Assembly: GCA_002077045.2 (NCBI GenBank)
Contig: KZ111158.1
Location: forward strand, 133,029-197,028
Length of the DNA: 64,000 nucleotides
DNA from: Rachicladosporium sp. CCFEE 5018
Lineage: Eukaryota > Ascomycota > Dothideomycetes > Cladosporiales > Cladosporiaceae
Direction: 5' to 3'
The notes under the pieces are model-generated. The model did not search any database and was not told the origin of the DNA. It saw only the letters and a program-made list of their open reading frames with translations. The translations under genes and the position numbers were made by a program. Shown here piece by piece: positions 10,628-21,531 of this stretch. Positions within the stretch are counted from its first letter, which is position 1. The number at the start of each line of letters is the position of its first letter.

Positions 10628-10679
10628 ATGCGCAAGATGAATGCGCACGCTGAATGCGCAAGCTGAACGCGCAAGCTGC
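10628..10679. repeat. 13-bp tandem repeat, four copies
   Basis: Four head-to-tail copies of a 13-base unit, consensus ATGCGCAAGCTGA, at 10628-10640, 10641-10653, 10654-10666 and 10667-10679. Copies differ at one or two positions. The unit is not a multiple of three and lies in the gap downstream of RAE1, outside any called gene. Confidence 0.92.
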
Positions 10680-10845
10680 GTAGGTATTGAGCAGTTGGCA
10701 CTACCGGGCACAGGAGGCACGAACCGAACCAAGCTCGAGGCTGCGTAACAGGATTAGGTAGCATGTAAGATGATCAAACACAAGAACTGCCGATGACGAA
10801 CCTGTATTATTATGCTTCGCACACCATAGCTTCGTGACTAGAAAA

Positions 10846-12184
10846 CTACATCGTCCCATCGGGCGGTCCATACCGCCTCATCCGTACCATCAACCACTCA
10901 TCCAACTGTGCGCTTCGGACATCTTTACCGTTGCCAAAGGCATAATCCAGCCTTACTTTCACCTCCGCACCTGTCCGGCGAACCTCACTCGGTCCCACAT
11001 CGTCGCCTCGACGAAACTTGGGTTCGCCGGGAACCTTAAAGTAGACTAGATTCGTGTGCTCTATCAGGTCGTCGAGATGAAGCGAAGTGATTGTACATTC
11101 CGGGCTTGCAATGAAGTCGAGGACAGATACCCTTGTGCGGGCTACAGTGTAGTGAGTGTGAGGGCTGGGAGCTCCTATGTGGACTCCCTGGAGCGTGAAG
11201 TGGGTGGGTGGCGTTCTCTGGAGGAAGTTGCGCAGGGACTCTGGGTAGAACTGAACGCCATTGAGATCGAGGTTCCCGAGCGAGAATAGATTGAGCTTGA
11301 GGAGTGTGCGGCTGAGCCATTCTTCCTCTATGCGTGAATCCCATCACTCCTGCGTCCGGGCGAGGAGCTTGTACCAGTGTAGTGCCAGGGATTCGAGATG
11401 AGGAATCGAGCTCAACATGGAGGACAGTGCACTGGTCTGGCCAATGATCGAAGTGTTCTTCGCGAGAGGAGGACTTGGATGGTGCGTAAAACTGATAGCG
11501 AGTCGCTTGACCGTGTTCAAGTTGGCGAAAGTGTTGTTCACGCCATCCGGATCGGTCAGCTTCGCCCGAACGGCGTCCACGCAGCCTCTGATGATTGAAA
11601 CAGGAATACTGCAGTAGTATTGCTTGGCGAAAAGGTCCATGCTTACGACCTTCAGTCCACTCCCATGTATTGCCAAGAAGATCCCCTTTGCAAGATGGCC
11701 TGTCAGAGATTGTGCTTTCCCGCCGGACGCTCCAATCTCAGCGCCGCGTTCTGGCGTAAGCCGTGCGCTCAGCGCTCCCAGAGGATGGCCCGCCAGGTCG
11801 TTCTGTAGAAGTGTGAAACACTACAGTAGGAGCCGGATGTCGATATCTTCGTTGTGATCCTCTCGGGTGGTGCATGTGATTGTCAGGGAGTCGAGGAGGC
11901 AGGCTGGAGTATGTTCGACGTCGTCGTGTTGCTTGATGCATGGGACCGTCAGGCCACGAAGAAGGCGACTCAGACCATCGGACTTCAGTGACTGCGCGAC
12001 TTTGGTCAACGGCCTAGTCTCCAAGGCGATCGACTTGCGATAGAAGGCTGTACGGAAAAGTCCTCTGGGCATCTGTAGTCAGAAGTCTGCTCGTTGCACG
12101 CAGGCTACAGATGTCAACGGTGTTTAGCTCCTTTACTATGAGTTCGACAAGCTCCTCCGGGAAAGATGGCATTTGAGGGGCCAT
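10846..12184 (-). pseudogene. F-box/LRR-like gene relic
   Basis: ATG at 12184 opens a true F-box: PSFPEELVELIVKELNTVD then ICSLRATSRLL. After about 40 residues the frame must shift by one base (near 12072-12080, CCCAGAGGAC context) to continue into LFRTAFYRKSIALETRP, the usual region after a fungal F-box. The second frame runs 1.2 kb to TAG 10846-10848, crossing only two stops: TAG 11821-11823 and TGA 11344-11346. It reads as leucine-rich, with LKRLAISF-like spacing, SSIPHLESLALHWYKLL, LSRTLLKLNLFSLGNLDLNG and TITSLHLDDL. This is the pattern of Dothideomycete F-box proteins with degenerate leucine-rich repeats. One frameshift and two stops make it a pseudogene of about 445 codons. Original partner and substrate cannot be known. 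Confidence 0.76.
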
Positions 12185-12734
12185 GCCTGCATCACCTGTT
12201 CGATACCAAGCTCACATGTCAGTGTCTGTCGATCGCGGACTTACTGATACTACTAGTTCGTCGATGCGGCGCCGTCTAGGGAGTAGGCGCCGGAGGCCCG
12301 TCTACCTACACCGGCACGGCCTATCAAGTCGCGCCTAGTACGTAACGACTGTTGAAGCTCATTATGCCCTCGGCGAACGTGTTGAGATGTCTACAACTCA
12401 CTGTACTCTCATGAGAAGGTCGGTGCCTGTCACTTGACTGTAGAGTACCATATAGACAGCGTCTGTCCGGCATTCAGTAGAAAGTGTGTCCGCTTCAATG
12501 CCGTCGTTCGCCAAGTCAATCAATCCCCTCTTTCTCAATCCTTGCTCTTCCATCCTACACTCGCCTCTTCATGCTGGGATCTTACACCGTATATGACTTG
12601 TAGAGAGGGGTAGGCATCGCTACGATGAAGCCGACATAGCTGTGACATCAGGTTCGCGCTGGGAGCAGCATATAAGAAGGGCACCAGGTGGGTACAGTTT
12701 CTCCAATGTTTATTCAGTCCATCAGCTGTGCAGC
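12185..12734. other. Intergenic between two relic genes
   Basis: About 550 bases between divergent relics. Presumably the former promoters of both. No reading frame, repeat or RNA gene recognised. Confidence 0.4.
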
Positions 12735-13985
12735 ATGACGCACATTCTCTCATACTCACCGTCGCTGGTCTTGGCGGTCTGGCCGTGGCTCAGAGCGAGC
12801 CTCCTGGCGTGTCATCCCCGGTAGCGAAGACCTGCGGACCAACGACCGCGAACATCGTCTGCATCGACCGCTATGCCTCTGTGCTCCCATACCACTTCTT
12901 CCGCAAGTCTTCCGTGAACGAGACAAGCTTCGGCCAGACGAGTGTACCGAACGACACAAGCTTCGGTCTAGTAGGCGAAGCCGACTTCCTGGTCTTCGAT
13001 GAGAAGCGCGCCCTACGAGCTCTGGGCAGCGCGCCAACCTACGACTTTATCTTCAACGTCTCTGCAGCCGTCCACGAAGCTCCAGTCTAGGTCCCAGCCC
13101 TCAACAAGCTCTTCATCTCCCAGCTCGCCCCACCGCCAGGCTATCTACCGCAACTCGTAGTAGACCTGAACCAGGATCCACCGACTCTAAGCGAGTACCT
13201 CAGCGATCCTCCAGTCTACGCCCCCAATGGTGGCACCTTCTACAACTGTCTCATCTACTGGGGTGCCTCAGGCGGTAAGAACTCCATCGGCGGTACTGAG
13301 CAGCGCTCCGGTATCCGAACCCTCGACCCTCTAACGAACAAGACTGTCACACGGCTAAACAACTACTTCGGATACTATTCTAACACAGTAGATGATTTAG
13401 TCGTAGACTCCACCGGCGCAGTCTGGTTTACAGACCCAAATTACTCGTGGTACAATCGCCTGACCGACATAGCGCCACAACTGAAGCCGGCTTCTTACCG
13501 GTTCGATCCGAAAACCGGCGCGGTAACGATGATCGACGATAGTATCGCGCAGCCGAATGGCATTGCCCTGTCACCAAACGGAGCTCATCTGTACATCCCT
13601 GATACTGGGGCTGTCGCAGGCATGAATCAGCAGGACAGTCCGCCGGGGTCGCCGTTCAACCAGACTGGTCCGAGGGCAATTTACAAGTTCGACCTCGTAG
13701 ATGGTGGCACCCACATCGCCAACAAGCGCCCAGTCTGGTACGCGCAAAACTGGGTTTCGGACGGACTCAAGGTCCGCTGCCAATGGATGGGTCCTGACGG
13801 GTGCAGGGAAGGGAGTGGATGTGTTGGATGAGTATGGGGTTTTGATTGTAAGGGTACAGACGGATTATGTTGTGCAGAATTTTGCATGGGTAGGCGACGA
13901 CTTGACAGAATTCTGGATGATGGGAAATAACGGTATCTCGAGGGTGAGATGGGCGCTGCAAGGGCAGGATTTGGCTGCTATCTGA
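12735..13985 (+). pseudogene. SMP-30/gluconolactonase-like secreted lactonase relic
   Basis: The reading frame resembles fungal SMP-30/gluconolactonase-type lactonohydrolases: VVDSTGAVWFTDPNYSW, PNGIALSPNGAHLYIPDT and WVSDGLKV followed by ANGWVLTGAGKGVDVLDE. Three breaks are visible. (1) The ATG at 12735 (MTHILSYS) is in a different frame from the hydrophobic LILTVAGLGGLAVAQ segment that looks like its signal peptide. (2) TAG 13088-13090 interrupts the domain where the flanking sequence (HEAPV/VPALNKLF) suggests a tyrosine. (3) An extra C at 13774/13775 shifts the frame between DGLKV and AANGW. After correction for these the domain is continuous to TGA 13985. Homologs hydrolyse lactones with a bound metal ion. 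As it stands no full product can be made. Confidence 0.8.
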
Positions 13986-14101
13986 AACGGGACGGTTGAG
14001 AGGTGAACATCACGTGACACTAGCGTTCGACCTGGATTTACCACATGACTCTGTCAGACCTCAAGTGAGACCAAAGTACATGCGATAGAGCTCGTGCTGC
14101 T

Positions 14102-15951
14102 CTAGAATCCCTCGAGACTTCGTCCTTTCTCTACTTCCCTCTTCCACAACCTCCTCTCCTCTTCCGCATTCACACCAGGACCGTTGTACGTCGACCCATA
14201 CACACCCGTCGCCCAGCTCTTGCCCTCGCCCTCCTTTGTAGTCTTCGTCGCCTTCCTCTTATACCATCGTCCGTAAGTGAGCAGGTAGTACAGCCTGAAC
14301 GACAAAAGTGCGAATGAGTCCCTCTCCAGATCCTCCGGATAGTCCGCACCAAGATCAACCGCAGCGCTGATACCAGAAATGCAAGCCACCTCATGTGCAT
14401 TCACCATAGTCCATGATGCCGCGTAGCGAGTGTGTCGCTTGCCATTGAGCAGCCACATCCACGGCACCACAAAGAGATAATGCGTGAACGAATGGCAAAG
14501 CTGATGCCACCAATCCTTGCGAATGATCTTACTCTCGTCGATCTCATCGATGGACCACAAATGGCCGTCCCTCTCCTTATTCAAGAAAATCGTCTGGAAC
14601 ACATGGTTCTCGAAAGGCACCTCGGGTGGGAACTGCGACTGGTAATTCGTGCAGTCGAAGCACATCTCCAGTTTTGTCAGGTCTTGTGGGTACATCTTGA
14701 TCATGTACATGGGCTTGAACTTCTCCTTCGCAAAGTCGACGCGGTCTTGCATGTTCACTCCATTGAGCTCAGAGACGGCTTGCTCCTTGTTGTAGAAGTT
14801 CTCGTAGTGCTTCTTCATGTACTCGATATCGGTGTGCGTTACTGTGATGTCGTTGGCGAATTTAGCAGAGCCGAGGACCTTCTTCTCGATAGTTGTGATT
14901 GTGGGCTTCAGCAAGCGGGCAGCGGTATCGGTAAGGACGCAGAGGACGATTTCGTCGTACTCTTCGGTCGTCTCGACTTTGTCAGCGTCTTGCTGCGAGC
15001 CTTCGACGTTGTTGGGCACCCAAGCGGAGTCTTGGTTGTGGCCATCCTTGGCGGGCGTGCGGCCGATGATCTTGACTTGCACCCCATTCTTGTCTCTGCG
15101 GGTCACGCGCGTGACTTCAGTGCTAAGGCGGACTTTGACGCCCATCTTAATTAGGTTCTGGCGCCATGTCTCGTAGAACTCGCTGAAATTGGGGAAGACG
15201 ACCATCGGTGGGAGATTCGATGCGACACTGTTCTTGTCTGGTGGGTACCACATGCCGTATGTGGGACTTGTGCAAAGTCTCTCGAGGACCATCGAGGGCA
15301 CCTCTGGTGCGTAATTACCTGTTCCAAGGAACAACGCTACCATAGGTAGCGCAACGACGTTGGCAAACTCCTCAGTGAAACCCCACAGCTTGACCATGTA
15401 CTTGATCGGCACCAGCGCGAAGATGACCTCGAACATTCGAATCACCTTGATCATATAGAAGAACCTCTTGACCTCTTTCGCATGCTTCTTGAGCATGTTC
15501 GTCGGGTAGACATTGCTCCAGAACTGATCGCCTTTGCCGAAGCTGACTTGCAGCTTGACCGGATCTGCCCAGTAGCCATTGCGTGCGAACATGGTCATGG
15601 TGTGGTGGAAGATGTAGCTACCACCCTGAACACCTTGGTTGAGCCATGATGCGCCAGTCTTCTCTTTATCAATCGGAATGCTGTAGGCTTGGCCACCGCA
15701 GTAGTTGACTGCGTCGACGACGGTGACATCGAATTTGTCGGGGTGTTGGGCGAGGTGGTGGGCGCATGTCATGCCTTGACTGAAGTCAGCTCATCGCCGC
15801 CAAACCTGACGAGACTCATCATGTACACACCAGCAGCACCAGCTCCAACGACCAACACCTTCTTCCTCTTCTGGTTCTCCATCTGTTTGCTCATGTTGAA
15901 CCGAGTCTGCGATCCTTGGGACTGTAGAAGCGGCTTGGTGCCTTCTGGCAT
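14102..15951 (-). CDS. FAD/NAD(P)-binding amine-oxidase-like oxidoreductase
   Basis: Two exons, 15951-15831 and 15774-14102, give 597 residues. The 56-nt intron (GTGTGT...GTCAAG, branch site CTGAC) splits the dinucleotide-binding motif; splicing gives VLVVGAGAAGMTCAHHLA, which is decisive for the model. I use ATG 15951 (MPEGTKPL); the frame runs further upstream without an ATG. The fold is a Rossmann FAD domain with GGQAYSIP, where many flavin amine oxidases have a GG motif. A hydrophobic stretch at about 140-180 (FALVPIKYMVKLWGF) suggests membrane contact. Fungal homologs are annotated as flavin-containing amine oxidases or FAD/NAD(P)-binding proteins without known substrate. Substrate and pathway are unknown here. 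Confidence 0.86.
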
Positions 15952-16253
15952 GGCGATACGGAGTATAAGCAACTGTACACTGGAATGCACAGGCTCGAAG
16001 CTGATGAACACTCGGCCCCAAGCGATGACCACCACCCTAATATCTAGTCATGTCACCGTCGCGCCACACAAATGTCATGCCATCACCCAAGAATTGCATG
16101 CATGAAAGACCCACGTCATGATCCCGCGATCTGGCGATCGAGATCTAGTAGAGATCGCGCTAGCAAACTCGGGTTCGGCTCGCGTGACGAGATGGTAATT
16201 TTCCTCATCACTGATTCATGGCTCCGGGAGGAGACGATATGATACACGAGCGT

Positions 16254-16895
16254 CTACAACACTTCATAGGCGTCATATATGACCTGACTGCCTACTCTAC
16301 CACTTGATGCTAGGAACACTCCATCGTTGATCCAGCTGTACCGCTCGTCTCCCGTTTCCATGGTCAAGTTCAAGCGCATCTTGAACTGCGTGGGCTTGAT
16401 GCTTGTGTCGTCTCCCAACTTCTCGAGTACTGCTTTCGGTCCCGTTCGAGTACCTGTAGTCTGGAGGTATATGGTGGCGCCGTCATGCGTGACGAGGTTG
16501 TAACGAGTATTGAGGTGCGCAGTCTGAGTATCTCCATGGTCGCGGACGATCTCCCAGTCTGGAACTCAGAGTCAGTCTTTTCGAAAATTATAACACCCTA
16601 GCGCAGAAGCTGGTATTGTGCAAATGGGACAACAGATGCACTCACCACCGCCACCTGGCAAGATCTCGCCCCGCAACTTCGGGCCCTCGAATCGGCCACC
16701 TTTGAAGATGACAGTACTGCGGTCGCCGTACGGACCCTGGCCAATGTGTCTGAACGACTCCATATCGCACTCGAGATGGAAGAGAAACTGCAGTGCTGGC
16801 CGAGGGAGAGTGTACTCTGGCTTCGTCCATTCAGTGTTGCTAAGCGACTTGATGTCTGCTGGTGCTTCGACCGTGCCAGCCTTGACAGAAGCCAT
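16254..16895 (-). CDS. DUF3237 family protein
   Basis: Two exons, 16895-16646 and 16558-16254, separated by an 87-nt intron (GTGAGT...TTCCAG), give 184 residues. Splicing joins EILPGGG to DWEIVRDHGDTQTAHL, a continuous DUF3237 core. Family features seen are GPYGDRSTVIFKGGRFEGP near residue 55 and TRYNLVTHDGATIYLQTTG in the second exon. DUF3237 proteins form a small beta-barrel of unknown biochemical role and occur in fungi and bacteria. Start at MASVKAGTV fits the usual length. It is transcribed in the same direction as the flavin oxidoreductase 300 bases downstream, but nothing else links them. Confidence 0.86.
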
Positions 16896-18104
16896 GGTTT
16901 TCGATTCACTGTCGAAAAGATTTATGAAGTGATCGAGAAAGATGGAATCATTCGACCTGATCCTATGTAATTCAATATTGGCGACTTCCGCTCTCACCTA
17001 CCGTGATGCTGCATTGAGTTCTATCAAACAACCTACGGATGTGGAGCAGCTTGTGACGTATCTTCCGTGAGTACTCCATGACCTGATATCTCTTCGTGAG
17101 ATGGGCGAACAGAGGTGCCGCATACGATTGCCTTCGGCGGGAATCACACTGCCTTCACGCGTTCCCCTGTGTAGACAGGTCATCGGTCCGAGTCTGACAC
17201 ACGGCTGGCGGGATGCTGGCGCAAGTCGTAATGCAGGTCTTTCGTCTCAGCGTCGAAAACATCGAGTGAGTACTCCGTGGTTTCCAACCTGCGGTCACGA
17301 TGCTGTCCACGCAAGCGGCAAGCGCAGACGTATGCCGTGATATACCGTGTCGTGGTTCCGTAGATAGCCAACGATACGTGTATGATGAGGTCGAGTTTCT
17401 CACAGAGAGTTGTGCGGCTGCTCGAGCAACGCGAACGTGTGCCAAGCCTGAGGTCGGGCACACCTTCCCGACGACTACCAACAGTCAGAACCAACTTCAC
17501 CTCCTTCGACCAGCTTTCATTGGGCCGAAAATCATCTGGATCACGCTTCCAAGGCTTCGATATTCGGATTTGCTGGTCACGACAAGGATGCGGCCTGGTC
17601 ACTCCACCATGTTGGCATGTCGCCCCGCGATTGTTGCTAGGCCAACGTCGAAGCGCCAACAATCAACCCGTGCAAATCCCATTCTCGGCACTAGCGAGCC
17701 CAGGCGAAACCGTTAGGAATACCACCGGAACCAACTGCTATTCGCTCAGGGAATGGTCGTTCCGAGCAATACCGCGTGCTAAAAGTCGCGTTGCTTGCGC
17801 CATCTCATATCAGGGTGCTAAACTTAATCCCAAACTGCAGCTTGACCCGAGCTTTTGTTGATTGTGGAGTTTCTGGTCGCGGTGGGGAGACCAGATGCCT
17901 TGCAATACCAGTAACTTGAATCCACGCGTGATACCGTACCACTTCTACGACCTCTAATATATGCGCGAGGCCATCTTTCTCCGGCCAGGCATACGGGAAC
18001 CCGCGATATGCGAGCGTAGCTATCGGCCCGAAACATCTCACGACAACAATGCCATAGTCTGGACGTCAGCAAAGTCGGAGGTGCCTTGAAGGCTGCGGGA
18101 AGCT
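16896..18104. other. Intergenic 1.2 kb, no supported gene
   Basis: Several open frames on both strands (for example minus 17180-17662), none with family resemblance, intron logic or a convincing start. The end of the region carries the promoter of the kelch gene. No tRNA recognised. Confidence 0.4.
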
Positions 18105-21100
18105 ATGATGAGACGTAGTGCTGGAGGAGTGCCAACATGGCTTTTCCTTATGGGCCATGCTGCTGGTCAGGTGCTGCCTTACAATCACACGAGGATTCTG
18201 TCAGCCCCGGACAGCTGGGCAGCACATATCTTTGGCCCATCACCGAAGTCTATCGGACATATGCGACTACAGTACTTGGACCCTATCAAGACGATCAATA
18301 GCTCGACGAGCCCATTCACGACACTCTATGACGATTTGACGTTTCTCGGCGACACCGAGCACACGCCGTATACCGCAGTCATCGACGCTGCAGGCAACAT
18401 CACGATCATTTCTGGCAACTGTACGAAGGGAGCAGAAGGCATAAAGATATACCAGCTTGCGCCACAGAGTGATGCGGAAGCCGGAAATGTCACATGGACA
18501 CAATACGGGACCAGTGATGAGAGTGATGGTGGGACAACGCTTGGTGCGAACTACCTGGCCGGTGCCATATCGTTTTCTGGCGCATCTACCGGGGACGGGA
18601 GCGCGGAAATTTTCTCTTTCGGTGGTATGTGCCCATATGGGAATGCCACGGAGGGTACATGGACGAGCAACGCGACCTACTCCAACACTATGATGAGCCT
18701 CACTTCGCAAAGCGAGGGTGCAAGCTCTGCTCAAGGGTACCAAGTTCAGTCAACCCCGAGCAGAGGCCCGCCGATCGCCGAAGCTGGGTTCACGATCACT
18801 GGCTTGACAACGACCTCCTCCTCCACCGCTAATGGCGAAGCTAAGACCCAGCAACAAGACTTCGTCCTGCTAGGCGGCCATACTCAAGCTGCATTCATCA
18901 ACACGTCTCAGGTGGCTCTTTTTTCGCTACCTCAACAAAGCTGGACCTTCCTGCCTGTTGAGCAGCCAGCAGGCGGCGATGATCAGCAAGTCGAGCCACG
19001 GTCCGGACACACAGCAGTGCTTAGCGAGGACGGAGACAGCGTGATCGTGTTCGGCGGCTGGGTGGGCGATGTGAACACACCCGCACAGCCTCAGCTGGCT
19101 GTGCTACAGATCGGAGCTGGCTACGGTGGTGAAGGGGACTGGACCTGGACTGTGCCGAAACAGAACGGTACTGGACTCGCCGCTGGCGCTGGCATGTTTG
19201 GACATGGTGCGACATTGCTGCCCGGCGGAGTTATGATGATCGTAGGTGGCTACCAGGTTCCTGCGCCCGCAACCCCTCTTGTTCGTCGCGACCTTCAACA
19301 ATTACCAGACCAGATTCTCCTGTACAATATCACATCGAGCACATGGCTCGACTCTTACTCGCCACCGTACGGGGCATCGCAAACAGCTCCCGAGGAGCCT
19401 CATGGGCCGCTATCGACTACATCTCAGAAAGCAGGTCTCGGCGTTGGGCTCGCGCTCGCGTTGATTCTACTCATTGGCTTAATCGTGTTCTACTTCTGGT
19501 ACTTCCGCTACCTCAAACGGAAGCGCGAAGAGCGTACACGTGCCTTGCTCGAGTCTTCCTCCGACGGCTCGTTTAATCAACCTTTCCTGGAAAAGGGTGA
19601 TATTGATGAACGCGGCGGCGAACCGTCGGCAATGCACGACTATTGGCAAGACTCTGAGAACAGACCCTTGAGTGAAGACCAATGTCAAATGCAGCTTTCC
19701 GGTGCTGCGACTGGACTGTTCACCAACATCCCGAGTCCGACAAGAGGTCTTCGCAAGAATGTTGCAAGCAGAAATTACCAGTACCAGCCCGCGCCGCGGT
19801 ATGACGAGAAGCGCATCAGTCGTGGCAGCGGCAACATACATGTCATTCCTGAGCACGAAGACGAGGATTCAATCGAGCGAATACCGACCATTGGCGACGA
19901 TATATCGCTCTCTGAAGCTCAGCGACAACTCAAGGAGGTCGAAATGATCTTAAGCAACTCAGCAAGGACGAGCAGAGATCCATTCCGGGATCCGGATCCG
20001 AACCCACTGGGCAGTCATCCAGTGTCGCCTGAAGATGGTATCGCTATTCGCCGCGTGCCAGTACACGCTGGCCGAATCGAGACCTCTCCCACGCGCCTGC
20101 AGGGAAGCGTGTCAGTACGGCCACAAAGCTGGTCGCACAGTCTCGCGACATTCGATGCTCACGCTCGTGAAGCTGGTGGGCGGGTCTCACCATCGAAGAC
20201 TGATGAGCGTACTTCCTCTACCTTGAGTGAGCGTTCACAGCACTCGACCACATCTGGTGGCTCCATCACTCGGACCATGTCGACGAGAACGGGTGCACTT
20301 CTTGCGGCAGCTGCTGCTGCGGCGAGTGGACGATTGGTCAACAACCCGAGTCCCGAATCCCATTCACCTGTGGATGATCGCACCAGCTCGTTGTCTACCG
20401 GCGGCCGTAAGTCACCATTCGCAGCTCTGTCTCTGGCTCGGCCTCGCTCTTCGACAATCGAGTCTGTCGACGGCGGCGCGCCCAATAGCGCCAGTACAGA
20501 TGGAGAATCTTTCAAGACAGCTCGCACCAATATTGCGACTCTCCGCACCGAGGGTGAAGCTCTACTTGGTGGCCCTCCACGACGCGATCCCGATGACCCG
20601 TATCAGCGTACTCTGGCCGCACACCCTACAACTCGTGCGCGTACTACCGTGCTTTCGAACGAAACCTACCTCCCTTCGTTCCCCAATCGCAAACGGCAGG
20701 GCATCATGGGCAGTCTCCGCCGTGCTATCGGAGCGACTCTCACTGGCGACCGCAGCTTCAGCTTCACTAGCTCCAGCAATCGCGAGCCGTACACCGACGA
20801 ACGGAGCTCATCTTCTTCGCCTACGAAAGATCGACAGTCTACTTCCGGCGCACCTCGTCGGGCGGTCTCCGATGGCGGTGCTCTGCTACGCCAGAAGCGT
20901 GGCCAGAAGGACTGGGAAGGCAACACGTTGTTCCCACCCTACCGAGATGATCCTGATCCAGGCGACTGGGGCGAGCCACGTAGTTCCGTTGATAAGCATC
21001 AAGCTGAAGAGGATTGGGATGTCGAGGGCGCCGTGACCAAGCGGGATGTGCAGGTCATGTTCACGATCCCGAAGACGAGACTGAGAGTTGTCAATGATGA

Positions 21101-21305
21101 CATGGATCGTGCTAGTCTGAGGAGTGCTAGTGACAGTATTCTGAGCCGGAGTGGGAGTGTGAGGACTGTGAGGAAGGAGGGGAGTGTGCAGTACCTGAGA
21201 AGCACTGGGGAGATGGAAAGAGCTGTGCTAGGCTCGACGGCGGAGGAAGAGGGAGAGGTCGGTGAAGGTGCTGGGTTTGGCAAGGGCAAGGAGAAGATGG
21301 TGTAG
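18105..21305 (+). CDS. Kelch/galactose-oxidase-type membrane protein with long cytosolic tail
   Basis: Single exon of 1066 residues. Residues 1-22 look like a signal peptide (WLFLMGHAAGQ). About residues 25-430 form a beta-propeller of kelch type, with repeat cores EIFSFGGMC, FVLLGGH, SVIVFGGWVGD and VMMIVGGY, and numerous N-x-S/T sites consistent with an extracellular position. One transmembrane helix follows at about 443-467 (LGVGLALALILLIGLIVFYF) with a basic stop-transfer YLKRKREERTR. The remaining ~600 residues are Ser/Arg/Pro-rich and disordered, with many possible phosphorylation sites. This architecture occurs in filamentous ascomycetes as a cell-surface kelch protein. A role in cell-wall sensing or polarity is inference. 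No enzyme active site could be read. Confidence 0.82.
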   Translation: MMRRSAGGVPTWLFLMGHAAGQVLPYNHTRILSAPDSWAAHIFGPSPKSIGHMRLQYLDPIKTINSSTSPFTTLYDDLTFLGDTEHTPYTAVIDAAGNITIISGNCTKGAEGIKIYQLAPQSDAEAGNVTWTQYGTSDESDGGTTLGANYLAGAISFSGASTGDGSAEIFSFGGMCPYGNATEGTWTSNATYSNTMMSLTSQSEGASSAQGYQVQSTPSRGPPIAEAGFTITGLTTTSSSTANGEAKTQQQDFVLLGGHTQAAFINTSQVALFSLPQQSWTFLPVEQPAGGDDQQVEPRSGHTAVLSEDGDSVIVFGGWVGDVNTPAQPQLAVLQIGAGYGGEGDWTWTVPKQNGTGLAAGAGMFGHGATLLPGGVMMIVGGYQVPAPATPLVRRDLQQLPDQILLYNITSSTWLDSYSPPYGASQTAPEEPHGPLSTTSQKAGLGVGLALALILLIGLIVFYFWYFRYLKRKREERTRALLESSSDGSFNQPFLEKGDIDERGGEPSAMHDYWQDSENRPLSEDQCQMQLSGAATGLFTNIPSPTRGLRKNVASRNYQYQPAPRYDEKRISRGSGNIHVIPEHEDEDSIERIPTIGDDISLSEAQRQLKEVEMILSNSARTSRDPFRDPDPNPLGSHPVSPEDGIAIRRVPVHAGRIETSPTRLQGSVSVRPQSWSHSLATFDAHAREAGGRVSPSKTDERTSSTLSERSQHSTTSGGSITRTMSTRTGALLAAAAAAASGRLVNNPSPESHSPVDDRTSSLSTGGRKSPFAALSLARPRSSTIESVDGGAPNSASTDGESFKTARTNIATLRTEGEALLGGPPRRDPDDPYQRTLAAHPTTRARTTVLSNETYLPSFPNRKRQGIMGSLRRAIGATLTGDRSFSFTSSSNREPYTDERSSSSSPTKDRQSTSGAPRRAVSDGGALLRQKRGQKDWEGNTLFPPYRDDPDPGDWGEPRSSVDKHQAEEDWDVEGAVTKRDVQVMFTIPKTRLRVVNDDMDRASLRSASDSILSRSGSVRTVRKEGSVQYLRSTGEMERAVLGSTAEEEGEVGEGAGFGKGKEKMV

Positions 21306-21531
21306 ATGAAACGGACTTACGAGTGTGCACAGACTTATGGCTGGTATCAAGGGAGGCGTTCGACTACATCTGCCTAGGACCGTGCCGGTGATCCTATGGG
21401 ACTTCTGGCGGGCGGTGTTTGGGCGCCGTGATCTGCAGCAATGACTTAATTGGCCGGTGAGATGTAGATAGTACCTCAAACAACCACTTCAAAGACCGCC
21501 TTGCTCATTCGCTTCTCGTGACCGCAAACGT

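Noticed and set aside
14432..15154. 240-codon plus-strand frame opposite the flavin oxidoreductase
   Set aside because: Antisense shadow of a gene with clear FAD motifs; composition follows the reverse complement of those codons.
17155..17662. Overlapping frames on both strands upstream of the kelch gene
   Set aside because: No recognisable domain in any frame and no consistent splicing.
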